DNA of 64,000 bases from Rhipicephalus microplus (Eukaryota > Arthropoda > Arachnida > Ixodida > Ixodidae), in the NCBI RefSeq assembly GCF_043290135.1, contig NC_134707.1, positions 134,293,319-134,357,318 on the forward strand, in the 5' to 3' direction. Each line of letters opens with the position of its first letter. The stretch's first letter is position 1. This document shows, one piece after another, positions 1 to 12,099 of this stretch. Both the position numbers and the translations under genes were made by a program. Below the pieces are notes generated by a model. The model was not told where the DNA came from. It saw only the letters and a program-made list of their open reading frames with translations, and did not search any database.

Positions 1-2140
1 AGCTGTCTCGTCTACCTCGATGATGTTGTGTTCTCAGAAACGTTTGACGAATGTCTTCGTCGCCATCGGAATGTGCTCGAAGCCATTAGATCAGCTGATC
101 TCACACTTAAGCCTGACAAATGCCATTTTGGCTACGAATAATGAAGATTTCTTGGACACGTCGTGAGCACCATCCGTGTTCGGCCTGATCGTGACAAGAC
201 TGCTGCAGTCGCTTCTTTTGCAGCTCCACTGACAAAAAAAGTCTTCGGCGATTTTTTGGGTCTGTGCGCGTATTACCGGCGCTTTGTTGAAAATTTATCC
301 AACATTGCGGAGCCACCAGTACACCTCACGCGTGATGACACATCATTTTACTGGGCGGACGAACAGCAGACTTATTTGCGGAACTACAGCTTTGGCTCTC
401 TTCCCCTCCCGTGCTCGGCCACTTCGATCAAGATGCTGACACAAAAGTACGCACTAATGGCAGCAATATTGGTCTTGGAGCTATTTTGGTACAAAGACAA
501 GACGGCATTGAACGGGTAATAGCCTACGCAAATCACACACTGTTTCGCACTGAATCTAAGTATTCCCCATAGGAGAAAGAATTTCTCGCAGTCATTTAGG
601 CAATTTCAAAGTTTAGGCCATATCTATATGAAAGACCGTTTAAAGTGGTGACTGATCATCATGCTTTGTGCTGGTTGACCAATCTACGAGACCCTTCAGG
701 ACGATTAGCATGATGGAGCCTGCGCCTACAGAAATTTGATGTCACCATCGTGTACAAGTCAGGCAAAAAGCACGAAGATGCCGGCACGCTATCACGAGCA
801 TCTCTTCAATCCGCCAATAAAAGCGCAGAAAAAGACGGCGCCTTCGTGGAAACTCTCAGCGGGCCGGATCTGAGGCCTCATGAACAAAATGACGCCGATC
901 TAAGACTGATTATATATCACTTAGAAGGTGGCACCGTGCCCATTCCTCGTCCGATGACGCGAATGTTGCCATCATTTTGCCTAAGAAATGGCGTCTTATA
1001 CAAAAGGAACACCGGTGCTGGTGACATATCTCATCTTCTCGTCGTGCCCGAAGCCCTCCGCGATGACGTCTTATTAGCTTGCCACGACGAGCCCACATCC
1101 GGCCATCTGGGTTACTCGAGAACTACAGATCGGGTGCGACAACTCCACTACTTCCCTAAAATGTCTGACTGTGTCAAACGCTACGCGAAGAGATGCCGTG
1201 AAAGGCAGCGTCGCAAGACACCACCCTTGAAGCCTGCAGGCCATCTACAGCCGATTGATCCACCACGTACACCGCTTGATCAAGTGGGAATGGACTCCTG
1301 GGCCCGTTTCTTTTGTATCTTTCTGGAAGTAAATGAATTAAAGTCGCAACCGATTACTTGACGCGTTACGCTGAGACGAAGGCATTGCCACGAGAGACCG
1401 CATCCGAAGTTGCCAATTGTCTATGCATCAAAATGTGCTTCGACTTGACGCCCCGTCATATGTCATCACTAATTGAGGGACATCATTCACAGCGAAGCTC
1501 TTAGATGATATATTCAGGTTGAGTTACACAACCCACAGAAAGACCACTGCATAATACCCTCATAGTATTGTTTTAACAGAGAGGCTAAACAAAACACTAG
1601 CTGGCATGATCTCTATGTGCATGGATGTGCAGCACTAAACGTGGGTCGACATCCTGGCGTACGTAACATTTGCGTTCAACACTGAAACGCAGGAAATTAC
1701 GCGCTTAACATCATTTTGGCTCGTTTATGGTCGAGACGTCAGAACTATGCTAGACGCCATGATTCCGTTTGAAGACATCAACAAGCTCGACCAATTAGCC
1801 CCCTACCTCAATGAGTGCATTCAGCGCACTGAGGAAGCACGTCAACGGGCCTACGTGAACCTCAGAACTCAACAGTGTGCAGATGCACGGCGGTACAATA
1901 TCCACCATCGAGAAGTTAATTACGAACCTGGTGACCAAATTTGGGTTCGGACACCCATTAGGTGTCGATGTCTGAGTGAGAAACTCTTGAGGAAGTATTT
2001 TGGACTTTACAAAGTATTCAGACGTGTGATCGACGTGAACTACGAAGTGGTTCCAAACGGAGACTCACGGTCATCCCAGCGCAGGTTAACCACGGTCAGG
2101 GACTGTACACGTCATTCGCCTAAAACCATATCTCACATGG
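1..2140 (+). pseudogene. pol: Broken gypsy pol (RT to integrase C-terminus)
   Basis: The first codons read SCLVYLDDVVFS, the RT catalytic YLDD block, which is in frame from base 1. Two adjacent stops interrupt the next stretch near 140, before RFLGHVV. The RT connection block (LGLCAYYRRFVEN) lies at about 250-290. RNase H follows, with degenerate [14 protein letters not shown] at about 660-710 and the DAGTLS block near 775. The integrase zinc region and core run over about 1060-1730, broken by several frameshifts. The C-terminal integrase tail lies at 1747-2140. The gene would have encoded the replication and integration enzymes of the element but cannot do so now. Confidence 0.85.
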
Positions 2141-2304
2141 TGATGCGAATTTTCTTCATGTGCAAGTGAACGCTTCATGTGAACAGTGATTGCCGTTTTT
2201 TTCTGATTGCCGGGCCCAGGACGAATTTTCTGTCGTGTGCTAGCTTGTTCACTGTTTGTTTATGTTGCCTACTTCGACCCACTGCTGTGCACACTTTTGT
2301 ATGA

Positions 2305-2338
2305 GCATCGGGTCGATGCTTTTTTGGAAGGAGGAGTA
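2305..2338 (+). other. Pre-PPT hairpin and polypurine tract of element 1
   Basis: GCATCGGGTCGATGC at 2305-2319 is a 6-bp stem with a three-base loop. Six thymines then lead to the purine run GGAAGGAGGAG at 2326-2336. A polypurine tract primes plus-strand DNA synthesis at the edge of the 3' LTR. The same hairpin occurs in elements B and C. Confidence 0.6.
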
Positions 2339-2339
2339 A

Positions 2340-2577
2340 TTACACCTGGTGTTCTGTGCCAGTGAACAGTGAGACAGTTCTGTGCCAGGGACGAAGAAGA
2401 CGAAGACGAGCAACCCGTGCCAGTGGAGACGTCCTTCTTCGTGTCTGAGATTTCGACAGTCACGTCTCCTTCTACGTTTAATCAAGCTCCTAGCACATTA
2501 CAATATAGCACTATGACGTGTATAGTCATCATCGGCAGCACAACCGTAATAAAATATACCAGCAGCGTAGGGTGACG
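2340..2577 (+). repeat. Probable 3' LTR of element 1
   Basis: The segment starts right after the polypurine tract with TTACACC and ends near GGGTGAC, which are roughly inverted ends. An AATAAAA polyadenylation-like signal sits near 2548. No second LTR is in the window to confirm the limits, so the boundaries are inferred. Confidence 0.45.
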
Positions 2578-2716
2578 TTTCGCCTTACGATCGCGTAGTG
2601 AATCCTACGCAGATTCACAAAATCAATAGTTATGGCTTAACAGGCGCTTGGTAACTGTGATTGCAGCAGGCTTTTAATAAAATTTAAAACAGCAAATGTT
2701 ATGTGTGGAGTCATTT
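2578..2716. other. Unannotated spacer between elements 1 and A
   Basis: About 140 bases with no recognisable gene or repeat. It holds an AATAAAATTTAAAA stretch near 2677 and ends at the target duplication of element A. Confidence 0.3.
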
Positions 2717-2720
2717 GTTC

Positions 2721-2899
2721 TGAAAAAGGGTTTATTGGCGACTGTTGCGACGGTGGTCCTACGATGAAACACGATCGGGAAAGAGCAACGGTCAAGCAGA
2801 TGCCGGCGATGATCAGCATGAGCCGAGCTAGCGAAGCCCAGGACCCAGTACCCAAGCGGAGGCGATGATGCTTGCCAACGATGCGTTTTCTTCTTCACA
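2721..2899 (-). repeat. 3' LTR of element A
   Basis: 179-bp LTR that on the minus strand starts TGTGAAGAAG and ends TTTTTCA. It pairs with 7829-8007. GTTC at 2717-2720 is the target duplication. Confidence 0.93.
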
Positions 2900-2900
2900 A

Positions 2901-2931
2901 GTTTCCCCCACCGAAAAAGAGCCATCCTGGC
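2901..2931 (-). other. Polypurine tract and pre-PPT hairpin of element A
   Basis: On the minus strand GCCAGGATGGC (2921-2931), a 4-bp stem with a GGA loop, is followed by TCTTTTTC and then the purine tract GGTGGGGGAAAC at the LTR edge. The loop is the same as in elements B and C although the stem bases differ. Confidence 0.6.
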
Positions 2932-5900
2932 GACATAAAAGTCTGGAGGCAGAGGGCTATATTATGGCTTAAGGCGGGCGATGTGGACGATGTCACGTCC
3001 ACGCCGGCGCATGCCTTCAGATGGGGAAAGTGGCTAGATGATAAAATTCACGGGTGAGGTTTGCTCCAAAACGCGGTAAGAACCCTCGTACTTCGGGACT
3101 AGTTTTGAGGAAAGGCCAGGGGTTTGGTAAGGAACAGCCAGCCATACAAATGACCCCGGAGAATAGCTGTGGCTTCGTGAAGAGCCGGTGTTGTTTTCTT
3201 TCTGGCGCTGCTGTTCTGTGACGTAAAGGTGCGTGCGAGTTCACGGCATTCTTCCACTTTTCGGGCTGCTTCGGACACAGATGGGCATTCGGATGCGTCA
3301 GGACGGTATGTAAGTAGAGTGTCGATGGTGTGGGATGGTTCTCGTCCATAAAGGAGAAAGAAAGGTGAAAATCCAGTGGTGGACTGTGCCGCGGTGTTGT
3401 ATGCGAACGTGATGAATGGAAGAATGCGATCACAGTTAGTATGATCAGATGTCACATACATCGCGAGCATATCGCCCAGTGTGCCGTTAAATTTCTCCGT
3501 GAGCCCGTTAGCCTGCGGATGGTATGCCGTGGTCTTGCGATGAACAACATGGCATTCAGAGAGCAGAGCCGTGACGACTTCTGATAGGAAGGCTCGTCCT
3601 CGGTGAGTTTGTAGTACTCGAGGAGCACCATGTCGTAGTATGAATCGATGGAGGACGAAGGACGCTACGTCCCGCGCAGTGGCACTTGGAAGGGCGGCGG
3701 TCTCAGCGTAGCGTGTTAAATAATCCACAGCGACTATGATCCACCGATTTTCATCTGATGTCGGTAGAGGGCCACAGAGATCAATTCCGATTCGATCAAA
3801 AGGTTTGGCAGGGCACGGAAGCGGTTGACGTGCACCAGACGAGTGAAAAGGTGGTGATTTGCGGCGTTGACAGTCAGGGCAGCCCATAACGAATTTTCGA
3901 ACAAAGTTATACATTCCGCGCCAGTAGAAGCGACGGCGAATGCGTTCGTAAGTTTTGAAAACTCCAGCATGGCCACATTGGGGATCGCGTGAAAGGTGGT
4001 GCATATTTGTGATCGCAAGGTGCGGGGGACAACCAAGAGCCACTTACGACCTTCAGGGGCGTAGTTGCGTCGGTTATCAGCCGATCACGAATGGCGAAAT
4101 GAGCAGCTTGACGTCGGAGAGATCGTGATACCGCAGTGGTCGACGATCCAGAGACACAGTCAAAAAGGGAAGCGATCCATGGGTCCTTGTGTTGTTCACT
4201 GGCAAACGAGTCGAGGTCGAGAGATGCGACGAAGTTGGTACCAGTGGTTTCGCAGACCGAGTCGGGAAGTAAAGGCGAACGGGACAGGGCGCCGGCGTCA
4301 GAATGCTTGCGTCCGCTGCGATAGATCACGCGAATGTCGTACTCCTGGATTTGCAGTGCCCACCAAGCTAGGTGGCCAGAAGGATCTTTCAATGTGGCGA
4401 GCCAACAAAGTGCATGATGGTCCGTTAACAGGTCGAATGGGCGACCGTACAAATAAGGGCGGAACTTGCGAAGCGCCGACACTAGCGCTAAGCACCCTTT
4501 TTCATTGACGCTGTAATTGGCCTCACCTTTAGTGAGCGTGCGACTCGCATAAGCGAAGACGTATTCGGAGTAGCCCGGCTTGCGCTGGGCGAGGACAGCG
4601 CCAAGACCAACCCCGCTAGCGTCTGTGTGAAGTTCCGTTGCAGCTGTTGGGTCGAAATGCCGTAGAATGGGAGGAGCTGTTAGCAGACTATGGAGCGTGG
4701 CGAACGCGACATCGCAGTCAGGAGACCAGGATGAAAGGTCTGCATCACCGCGTAGGAGGTTGGTCAGTGCTGACATGATCAACGCAAAATTTCGAACGAA
4801 GCGCCGGAAGTACGAGTATAGTGCGATGAAACTGCGTAATTCTTTCAGTGTAGTAGGTTTTGGGAACTCGGCTACTGCTCGCAGTTTTGCAGGGTCGGGT
4901 AGAACACCATGCTTGGACACAATGTGCCCTAAGATGGACAGCTCTCACGCAGCAAAGCGGCACTTTTTGAGGTTCAGTTGGTGCCCAGCGTTGGTTAAAC
5001 ACGTCAGAACCAGTTGGAGCTGAAGCGGATGTGTAGGAAAATCGGGAGAGAAAACGACAATGTCGTCGAGGTAGTATAGACACACTGAGCACTTCAGTCC
5101 ATGCAGTGTGTTCTCCATGAGTCGTTCAAACGTGGCAGGGGCATTACAAAGCCCAAAAGGCATTACGTTAAATTCATACAGGCCATCTGGTGTAATGAAC
5201 GCAGTTTTCTGGCGATCAGCTTCTGCCACAAGGACCTGCCAGTATCCAGATCGTAAGTCTAAGGAGGAGAAGAATTCGGCTCCCTGAGGCTGTCAAGGGC
5301 GTCGTCATTGCGCGGTAATGGATAGACGTCTTTCCGCGTCACCTTTTTTATTCGCCGGTAGTCGACGCAAAATCGAATTGATCCATCCTTCGTTCGAACT
5401 AGAACGACAGGAGATGCCCAAGGACTGTGCCATGGTTGAATAACGCGACGACGTAGCATCTCTTCGATCTGGTCGTTGATGACGTGACGTTCTGCAGCAG
5501 AGACACGGTACGGTCTTTGAAGCAATGGCTGGTGCAAACTGGTGTCAATGTAGTAGTGCACTGCCGAAGTACGACCAAATTGCGTCTGAGAAACGTCGAA
5601 TGAATTCGCGAAGTGCTGGAGGAGATTAAGAAGCTCGGCGCGTTCTTGAGCAGTTAAGGTGTCGGCGATGGAACACGAGAAGCTGTCACTCGACGAGCAT
5701 TCCAGTGGGGAAAGGGCATGAAGTCCGGCAGAGGCGCTACTGCACGATTCGTCTGGCATGTTAAGGAATAAAGAAGAATCAAGATAATCCACTCGACCCT
5801 GACATTCGCCGGCAAGTAGCGTAAGCGGTGCAGAAAGGGGGTTGCGGACGAAGATATTGCTTCGGCCAGCAGTGACGTCAAGTGTAGCGAAAGGCAAAGA

Positions 5901-6420
5901 AACGGCTCTGCGGCTCATGAAAATGTCGGAAGGTGTAAACATTACCGTAGCGTCGTTATAGTCATCGCAGCAAACCGGGACACCGGCAAGAGATGCTGGC
6001 GGAATTTCAGTGTCCTCACGCACGACAAGTTTTGGCGACTGCTCAAGGGTTTCGTGCAAAGGTTCGTCACACAGGGGCGAAAATTGAACTTCAGCGCGTG
6101 CGCTGTCGATGATGACATGATGATTTGACAGAAAGTCCCACCCTAGGATAACGTCATGCGAGCACACCGAAAGGACGATGAACTCGACCATGTACATAGA
6201 GCCTTGGATGAATATGCGGGCCGTACAGGTGCCGAGAGGTCGAACTGGTTGTGCGCTAGATGTACGAAGCGATAGTCCAGAGAGCGGCGTGGTCCCTTTG
6301 CGTAGAGAGCGGCAGAGCTGGGCCGCTATAACAGAAACGGCAGCACCTGTGTCGACGAGGGCAAAGGTGGAAACACCATCGACAGATATGGCGACGACGT
6401 TAGCTGGTGAAGTTCGAGGA
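2930..6420 (-). pseudogene. pol: Broken gypsy pol of element A (protease, RT, RNase H, integrase)
   Basis: Read from right to left. The retropepsin motif ALVDTGAAVSVI has its DTG codons at 6345-6353, and ILGWDFLSN lies near 6140. The RT palm follows, with RFCVDYRR near 5360, then a frame change near 5270. YLDDIVVFS sits near 5065, followed by another frame change near 4930. RNase H starts with [12 protein letters not shown] near 4630, and the SDAGALS block lies near 4310. Integrase covers about 4060-2950. It has the zinc-binding H, H, CPDC set and the first catalytic Asp in IDLCGPLP. The second catalytic Asp is changed to His (QTHRGRAF, near 3607-3630). The glutamate in GLTEKF is kept. Several frameshifts make the gene non-functional. 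Confidence 0.9.
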
Positions 6421-7780
6421 CTTGATCAATTCGACGACGGCGCAGTTCTTGCCTCTGGAACTGCGGCGTTCAGTTTTCCCAGTTGGAGGAAGCGGGTCTA
6501 GGACGCATTGGGAACAGTGATCGCCTGTGAGGAGATGGGGAGCGGGGAGAGTGAGTCTGAGGTGAGGGCTGGGGTGACCGAGACTTGGGAAGGTTAGTGT
6601 ATCCATACTGCGGTGAGGGATAGGGAGCAGGTATGTGCATGGGCTGTGGGTCATACGTTAACGGACGAGTAGCGTCGTGGAGTGGTTGGAAGCGACGGCG
6701 ACAATATCGTGCCACGTGTCCTGGAATACCGCAGGCGTAGCAGATCGGTCGATTGTCAGGAGTGCGCCAGAAATCGCTGACTCGTGGTGCGGCCCAAGGT
6801 GTCGAAAAAGGGGCGGAGAGGGGAGCAACTGAAGACATGGGTGGCAAATACTGCTGGCGGGGTCTGCTGCGTACCACCTGGGCATACGTAAGAGGCGCGG
6901 TCAAGGGCTGCGTAGCCGGCGCATGGGCACAGGCATGGCCACTGGCTGCTGGTGGGCAGCGACGGGAACAGCCTGAGCTACCTCTTCGGAAATAACGTCG
7001 TGGAGTGGTGAGGGCAGACGAGAGTACGGCGGCTGCTGCGTGAAGGGAATCAACGATAGTTGCCGAGCTACTTCTTCACGCACGAAGTCTTTAATCTCTT
7101 GCAGGGTTGGTGAGTGGTCGGGAATAGAAGTCAGACTAGAGAGCGAGTCGGCGTGTGAGGAAAATAAATGGTCGAATCAGGGCGCGCTGCTTGCTCAACT
7201 CGTCGAAACTTTGACACAAAGTGACAAGTTCCGCAACGGTGGCAGGATTACGGGCCCGGAGCAGCTGATATGCACCGTCATTTATCCCTTTGAGGATGTG
7301 TTGAATCTTCTCCGACTCGGGCATGGTGGTGTTCACACGGTTGCAAAGACCAATAATGTCTTCGACGTAGCTGGTGAAAGATTCCGTTGGCTTTTGTGCG
7401 CGAGTCCGCAAGCGTTGTTCAGCTCTGGACTTCTGGTCAGCGGGTCGGCCAAAAACGTCAGCAAACAACGTTTTAAAGATGAACCACGTCGTAATGTCGC
7501 TTTTGTGGTTGTTATACCACATTTCGGCCACGTCTGTGAGGTAAAAGATGTCAATTTTTCCACGTCATCCTACTTGTTGTTTGCGCTCACCAGTTCGTAG
7601 TTAGCGAACCAGTCTTCCACGTCGGTCTCATCAGCTCCGCTAAAGACCTTGGGCTCTCGCGAACGAAGAACGCCGGGGTTGCTGGGGGATGGAGTGGAAG
7701 AGCCAGATTGCGCGTTATTGGTAGCCATGATGGTAGGTAGCGTTCGGTTGCGCAGCTCTAGGTTTAGGCGACGGCGAATG
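6420..7780 (-). pseudogene. gag: Broken gag of element A
   Basis: Gag forms the particle that packages element RNA. Three pieces in different frames make up this copy. The N-terminal piece begins near 7728 (MATNNAQSG) and contains KVFSGADETDVEDW. The capsid-like middle (7136-7531) contains KTLFADVFGRP and a QKPTESFTSYVEDI block. The C-terminal piece (6470-6904) carries one zinc knuckle, CYACGIPGHVARYC, then a basic, proline- and serine-rich tail. This layout matches the intact gag at 16442-17656. Frame changes separate the pieces, so no full Gag can be made. Confidence 0.85.
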
Positions 7781-7813
7781 GCAGCACCCAGGTTCAGGTG
7801 ACGGGGAATGTCA

Positions 7814-7826
7814 GCACCCTCCACCA
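7814..7826 (-). other. Primer-binding site of element A
   Basis: Two bases after the 5' LTR the minus strand reads TGGTGGAGGGTGC. TGG is the complement of a tRNA CCA end, as expected for minus-strand priming. Element B has a similar TGGTGGAGGTGC. I could not assign the tRNA. Confidence 0.7.
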
Positions 7827-7828
7827 AT

Positions 7829-8007
7829 TGAAAAAGGGTTTATTGGCGACTGTTGCGATGGTGGTCCTCCGATGAAACACGATCGGGAAAGAGCAATGGT
7901 CAAGCAGATGGCGGCGATGATCAGCACGAGCCAAGCGAGCGAAGCCCAAGACCCAGAACCCAAGCGGAGGCGATGTTGCTTGCCAACGATGCGTTTTCTT
8001 CTTCACA
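7829..8007 (-). repeat. 5' LTR of element A
   Basis: 179 bp, paired with 2721-2899. GTTC at 8008-8011 is the second copy of the target duplication. Confidence 0.93.
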
Positions 8008-8117
8008 GTTCCTTTATGGCACGCTTGAAGCATGCACCAAGAACCGAAGCGTCAGGAGGCATTGCAGTGGTGGTGAAAAAGATTACGCACGAGAAACAAT
8101 TAGTCTGGACGGATGAA

Positions 8118-8690
8118 AATAACCTTATTTATAGGTCCTGTACAGGATGTAGCCACCTGCCTGGCTAATCCCACGTTGGGGCTAGGAAGTCAAGCTTCCT
8201 AGCACTGTCATGGGCGTAGTGCACAGCCATAACTTGTGGGTATGGTCGTGAGACTTTATCATCATTGTAAACCGTTCCCAGGAAATGCCATGGCCAAGCG
8301 ACCCACACTCCCAGAGCGTAAGCTCAAGTGTGCATAATTCTTTCTTACATGCGTTGCAAACAACATCCATATCTTTTATATCGTAGCATTCTTTTGCCTG
8401 GGCCGGTGAGTAATAACACTGCGGCGGTAATTGTCAAAGTGTGCCTGCTTGTGCTCTGTTTAGTCTATTGTGAGGGGGTGCAAACTCTCTCCTCCCCAGG
8501 TAGTATTGTTTAGTAATTTCATTATGTGTAATGGTCATATCGCGTTGTATCTTTTCGAATCCAGAACAAACAAAGCCTTGTGTAAAAGCGTCCCGGTCCG
8601 TATGTTTGCGGGAAACGCTGTTGGCCGATTTATATTTGGATTCATGGGAATGTCATCGAGTGATCCAAGGTGAGCTGGAAACCAATATAT
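8118..8690 (-). mobile_element. 3' end of an RNase H-type LINE (degenerate)
   Basis: The minus strand encodes VTIYWFPAHLGS near 8650, the histidine block of a LINE RNase H domain. A cysteine block follows (VVCNACKKELCTLEL, near 8310-8360) near the protein end. The order RNase H then CCHC-like tail fits I/R1-related LINEs, and the piece resembles the tail of LINE H. The right end is cut by the LTR of element C. The 3' end near 8118 lies by an AAATAAGG stretch. Confidence 0.6.
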
Positions 8691-8853
8691 TGTCACGAAG
8701 TCAAAACAGAGGTCTTGCCGCAAAGATTGAGACACCAGAAGCAGGTCAAACATTTAATAGAACGCGCAAGCGAGTTCTTCGTTTTTGTCCATCTCATAGT
8801 CCTTCATGTCACATGCACAACTGTCGTCGTTTTGCCTGAGAGAGCACGTCACG
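8691..8853 (-). repeat. 3' LTR of element C
   Basis: It begins TGTCACGAAG on the plus strand and matches 12820-12977 through the shared block CAAGCGAGTTCTTCGTTTTT. It abuts the hairpin-PPT segment at 8854-8887. Confidence 0.8.
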
Positions 8854-8887
8854 TTTGCTCCCTCCGAAAGTGGCATCGTCCCGATGC
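8854..8887 (-). other. Polypurine tract and pre-PPT hairpin of element C
   Basis: The minus strand reads GCATCGGGACGATGC (8873-8887), a perfect 6-bp stem with a GGA loop, then CACTTTC and the purine-rich GGAGGGAGCAAACG up to the LTR. The hairpin core is identical to that in element B although the LTRs are unrelated. Confidence 0.65.
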
Positions 8888-8991
8888 GCAACTTAGGGGC
8901 TCTACCAGGCGTATAAAGTCCTCATACCAAACCGGTAACCGGGAGCTAATGAACTCGATAAATACGGTTTCATACGCTCGACGTACACGAA

Positions 8992-9730
8992 TTCAGGTAA
9001 ATGCTTCTGGTGCTTACAATATTGAACTTGTTACAATAAAATCTTCCCGAATGCTTAACCTCATTAGACGCAATTTTCACAAAGCCCCCAGGAGCGTTAA
9101 GCAACACCTTTATAATACAAACCCCCGTCCATTACTCGAGTACGCTTGCACAGCATGGGACCCAGACACCACCTGTCTTGTAAATAAACTTGAGCGTATC
9201 CAGAATCGCGCAGCCAGGATTGCCTCTGGTAGTTACAACTATAAAAGCAGCATCTCAATAATTAAAGACAACCTTGGCTGGAAAACCCTAGCCCAACGCC
9301 GCTTAGCAAAAAAATTGGAACTTTTTTCGTATTTACTCAGATCTCACAGGTATTAACAAAAACTTGTACATTTTTCCCCCTCACTTCATCTCTTTGCGTT
9401 GTGATCATGACTGTAAGGTACTTGAAACGCGATGCCGCACAAATGTGTTTCATTATTCATTATTTCCTCACACCTCCACGTTTTGGAACTGACTTTCTAA
9501 AGGTGTAGCAGATTGTAAAACACTTTCCCCGTTCCAGCTGTTTTTACATACAAATATTTCATATGTCGCCTCTTTGTTGCATACACCGTTTTGTTAATAG
9601 CTCATTCTTTTATCTTTGTCTTTGTGTAATCATATGTGCTTTTACGTGATTAATCGTGTTACCCCTCTGCAATAATGCTCTTGTAGCGCTGCAGGTAACT
9701 CCATAAATAAAATCTAAAAAATAAAAAACT
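8992..9730 (+). mobile_element. 5'-truncated CR1-like LINE nested in element C
   Basis: The plus strand encodes the C-terminal part of a LINE RT. It contains FIRRNFHKAP-type sequence (LIRRNFHKAPRSVKQHLYN), LLEYACTAWDP and KLERIQNRAARIASGSYNY. The AARI block is shared with CR1, L2 and Jockey-like elements. The reading frame breaks after about 9357. The copy ends in an A-rich tail (AATAAAATCTAAAAAATAAA) near 9705-9728. It splits the pol tail of element C between NYEVVRDTD and VYVERMKPY, so it is younger than element C. Confidence 0.8.
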
Positions 9731-10127
9731 ATAATCAGTGTCGCGAACAACTTCGTAGTTCACGTCGTTCAAGCGTCGCGTGAAGCTGTATGGGCCAAGG
9801 TATTGTCTTAGCAGTTTTTCGGACAGTCCACTAGACGCATCGGAATCCATACCCAGACTTTGTCACCTGGTTTGTAGCTAATAAACTTGTGTCGGGGGTG
9901 GTACCGTTGTGCATCTTGATGCTGCTGACGACAGATGTGCATGCACGCGAGCTGTCTGGCTTCCTCGGCGCGCTGCGGGAATTCTTCGGCATCTACATGG
10001 ATGCCGTCACACTCACGCGGCAACAAGGCGTCCAATATTGTCGTGACTTTGCGACCATAGATCAGACTGTACGGCGTCATTACAGTGGTTTCTTGTCGAG
10101 CGGTATTATAGGCAAAGGTCACGTATG

Positions 10128-10190
10128 GCAATATCTTATCCCAGCTTTTCAATATTTTATCCCAGGTCACTGTGGCAATATCTTATCCCA
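10128..10190. repeat. Local triple repeat in element C integrase
   Basis: AATATCTTATCCCA occurs three times with small changes, separated by short spacers. It marks the point where the integrase glutamate region is absent, suggesting a replication-slippage or template-switch scar. Confidence 0.6.
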
Positions 10191-12099
10191 GTGAGCTGTA
10201 CCGCTGAGTATGAGAACCCACTTTAAAAACTCTGCGGTAAAGGCAGGTGCCCTGTCTGTGATCCCTGCTGTCGAAGCGCCATGCTGAAGGGCGATGTTTT
10301 CGATAAAGAACTGAGCGGCTTCTGCTGTTGTGCCGCGCTGCATAGCTTTAGTCTCCGCATAACGCGAAACGGAATAGGTGGCCACAATAATTCGTCTGTT
10401 GCTTGTTGTGGAAGTTGAAAATTGGCCTAGGAAATCCATGGCAATCTGGGTGAGCGGCTTTTCTGGTGCTTCGACTCGGCGTAAAAGATCGGCTGGCTTG
10501 CTGGGAGGCGCTTTGCGCCTTTGGAAGTCGGTGCAAGTTCGCACGTGACGGTTAACAGCAGCAGGTAACTTTGGCCAGTAGTACTTTCATCGTAGTCGGC
10601 ACATGTAGCCTAGGTGACCAGAAGTTGCTTCATCATGGCACGCTTCCATAATTTCTTCTCGAAAAGAGGCAGGCACAACGAGCAAGTGCGGGTACCGGTA
10701 GGTGAGAAGTTTTTCTTTTAGAGAACATCATTTCGCAAGCAAAAAGATGGCAGTCCTCTAGCAAATAACCGCGGCTCGTCTTCACGTCGTCCTATTAAAT
10801 ATTCAATGAGTGATAACAGCTCAGGGTCACTGCGCTGCTCTCGTGCAATAGTGGCTGTGTTGGCAACTCCGAAAAATGCCGCGTCGGCGTTTTCGTCATC
10901 AGGAGCGACAGTTTTCACTGGCAACCGAGAGAGACAGTCAGCGTCGCTGTGCCTCTTCGCAGATTTATAGATGATGGTCACGTCGAACTCTTGAAGCCTT
11001 AGGCTGCAGCGCACCAAATGCCAGATAGATCTTTAATGTTGGTGAGCCAGCACAAAGAGTGATGGTCACAAACAACCTTGAAGGAGCGGCCATGCAAATA
11101 TGTACAAAATTGGATGACCGCCCCATACCATGACGAGACACTTTTTTTCGTTAGTCGAGTAGTTCTCCTCCGTGAGAGAGAGAGTTCTACTGGCGTAGGC
11201 CATTACTCTTTTACCGCCGTCTTGTCACTGCACCAGAACGGCACCCAGACCTACAATGCTGGCGTCAGTATCAAGTACTGTAGGGGCTTCGTGGTCGAAA
11301 TGCGCAATAACTGGAGGTGTTTGCAGGCATTATCGTAGTTGATTGAATGCCATTTGCTCATGTTCACCCCAAAAGAAGTGGACAGCCTCACCTGTGAGTC
11401 GTGTCAATGACTCCACAATAGAAGAAAAGTACTCGATAAATCGCTGGTAAAGGCGCACAACCCTAAGAAGTGTCTCACAGCCTTTTTGTCGCGTGGTGCA
11501 GGAAATTGCGCTACGGCGTCTGTTTTAGCCGGATCAGGTCGAACACCCTCGTGACTGACGACGTGGCCTAGGAAGCCCACTTTGTTGAAACAAAAAAAAT
11601 TTTTCCGGTTTTAAAGTAAGGCCGGCCGAAGGTATGGCTTGAAGGATGGCAAATAGACGGCTAAGATGTGCCTCGAATGATGCCTAGTATACAATAACAA
11701 CGTCCAGATAGACCAAGCACGTTTGCCACTTCCGGCCTGATAGTACGGTGTCCACGAGACGCTGAAAATTGGCTGGCGCCTAGTACAACCCAAAAAGAAG
11801 CACCCTAAATTTGTAAAGGCCATCGGGCGTCACAAAAGCCGTTTTTTCACGATCTCTCTCATGGACTTCTATCTACCAGTAGCCACTCCGGAGGTTTAAT
11901 GAAGAGAAGTAGCGCGCATGACGCAGCGGATCGAGTGAATCGTCTCTGCGAGGCAGTAGATAGACGTCTTTCTTCGTGAGTTGGTTCAACTTGCGATAAT
12001 TAATACAGAAGCGCAAGCTGCCATCTTTTTTCTTGACCAAAACCACGGGGGACGCCCAAAGATTTTTCGAAGATTGTATGACATCATCCGCGAGCATCG

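Larger units (their letters stand above)
1..2577 (+). mobile_element. Decayed Ty3/gypsy element 1, 3' half with probable 3' LTR
   Basis: This is the 3' half of an LTR retrotransposon that enters from the left edge. The order is RT, RNase H, integrase, a hairpin plus polypurine tract, then a probable LTR, which is the Ty3/gypsy arrangement. The protein pieces align by eye with the intact pol at 17638-21201, so both belong to the same lineage. Many stops and frame changes show an old, dead copy. The 5' LTR and gag would lie outside the window. Confidence 0.85.
2721..8007 (-). mobile_element. Complete but inactive Ty3/gypsy element A
   Basis: This is a 5287-bp LTR retrotransposon on the minus strand. 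Both ends are clear: 179-bp LTRs at 2721-2899 and 7829-8007, with the direct repeat GTTC at 2717-2720 and 8008-8011 as a 4-bp target duplication. The internal order is primer site, gag, protease, RT, RNase H, integrase and polypurine tract. By eye the LTRs differ at 10 of 179 positions (about 94% identity), so the insertion is not recent. gag and pol are split by frameshifts, and an integrase catalytic aspartate is replaced. Confidence 0.93.

Noticed and set aside
3100..3433. 138-codon minus frame at 3017-3433
   Set aside because: It overlaps the integrase of element A in another frame; only its last part reflects frame-shifted pol tail.
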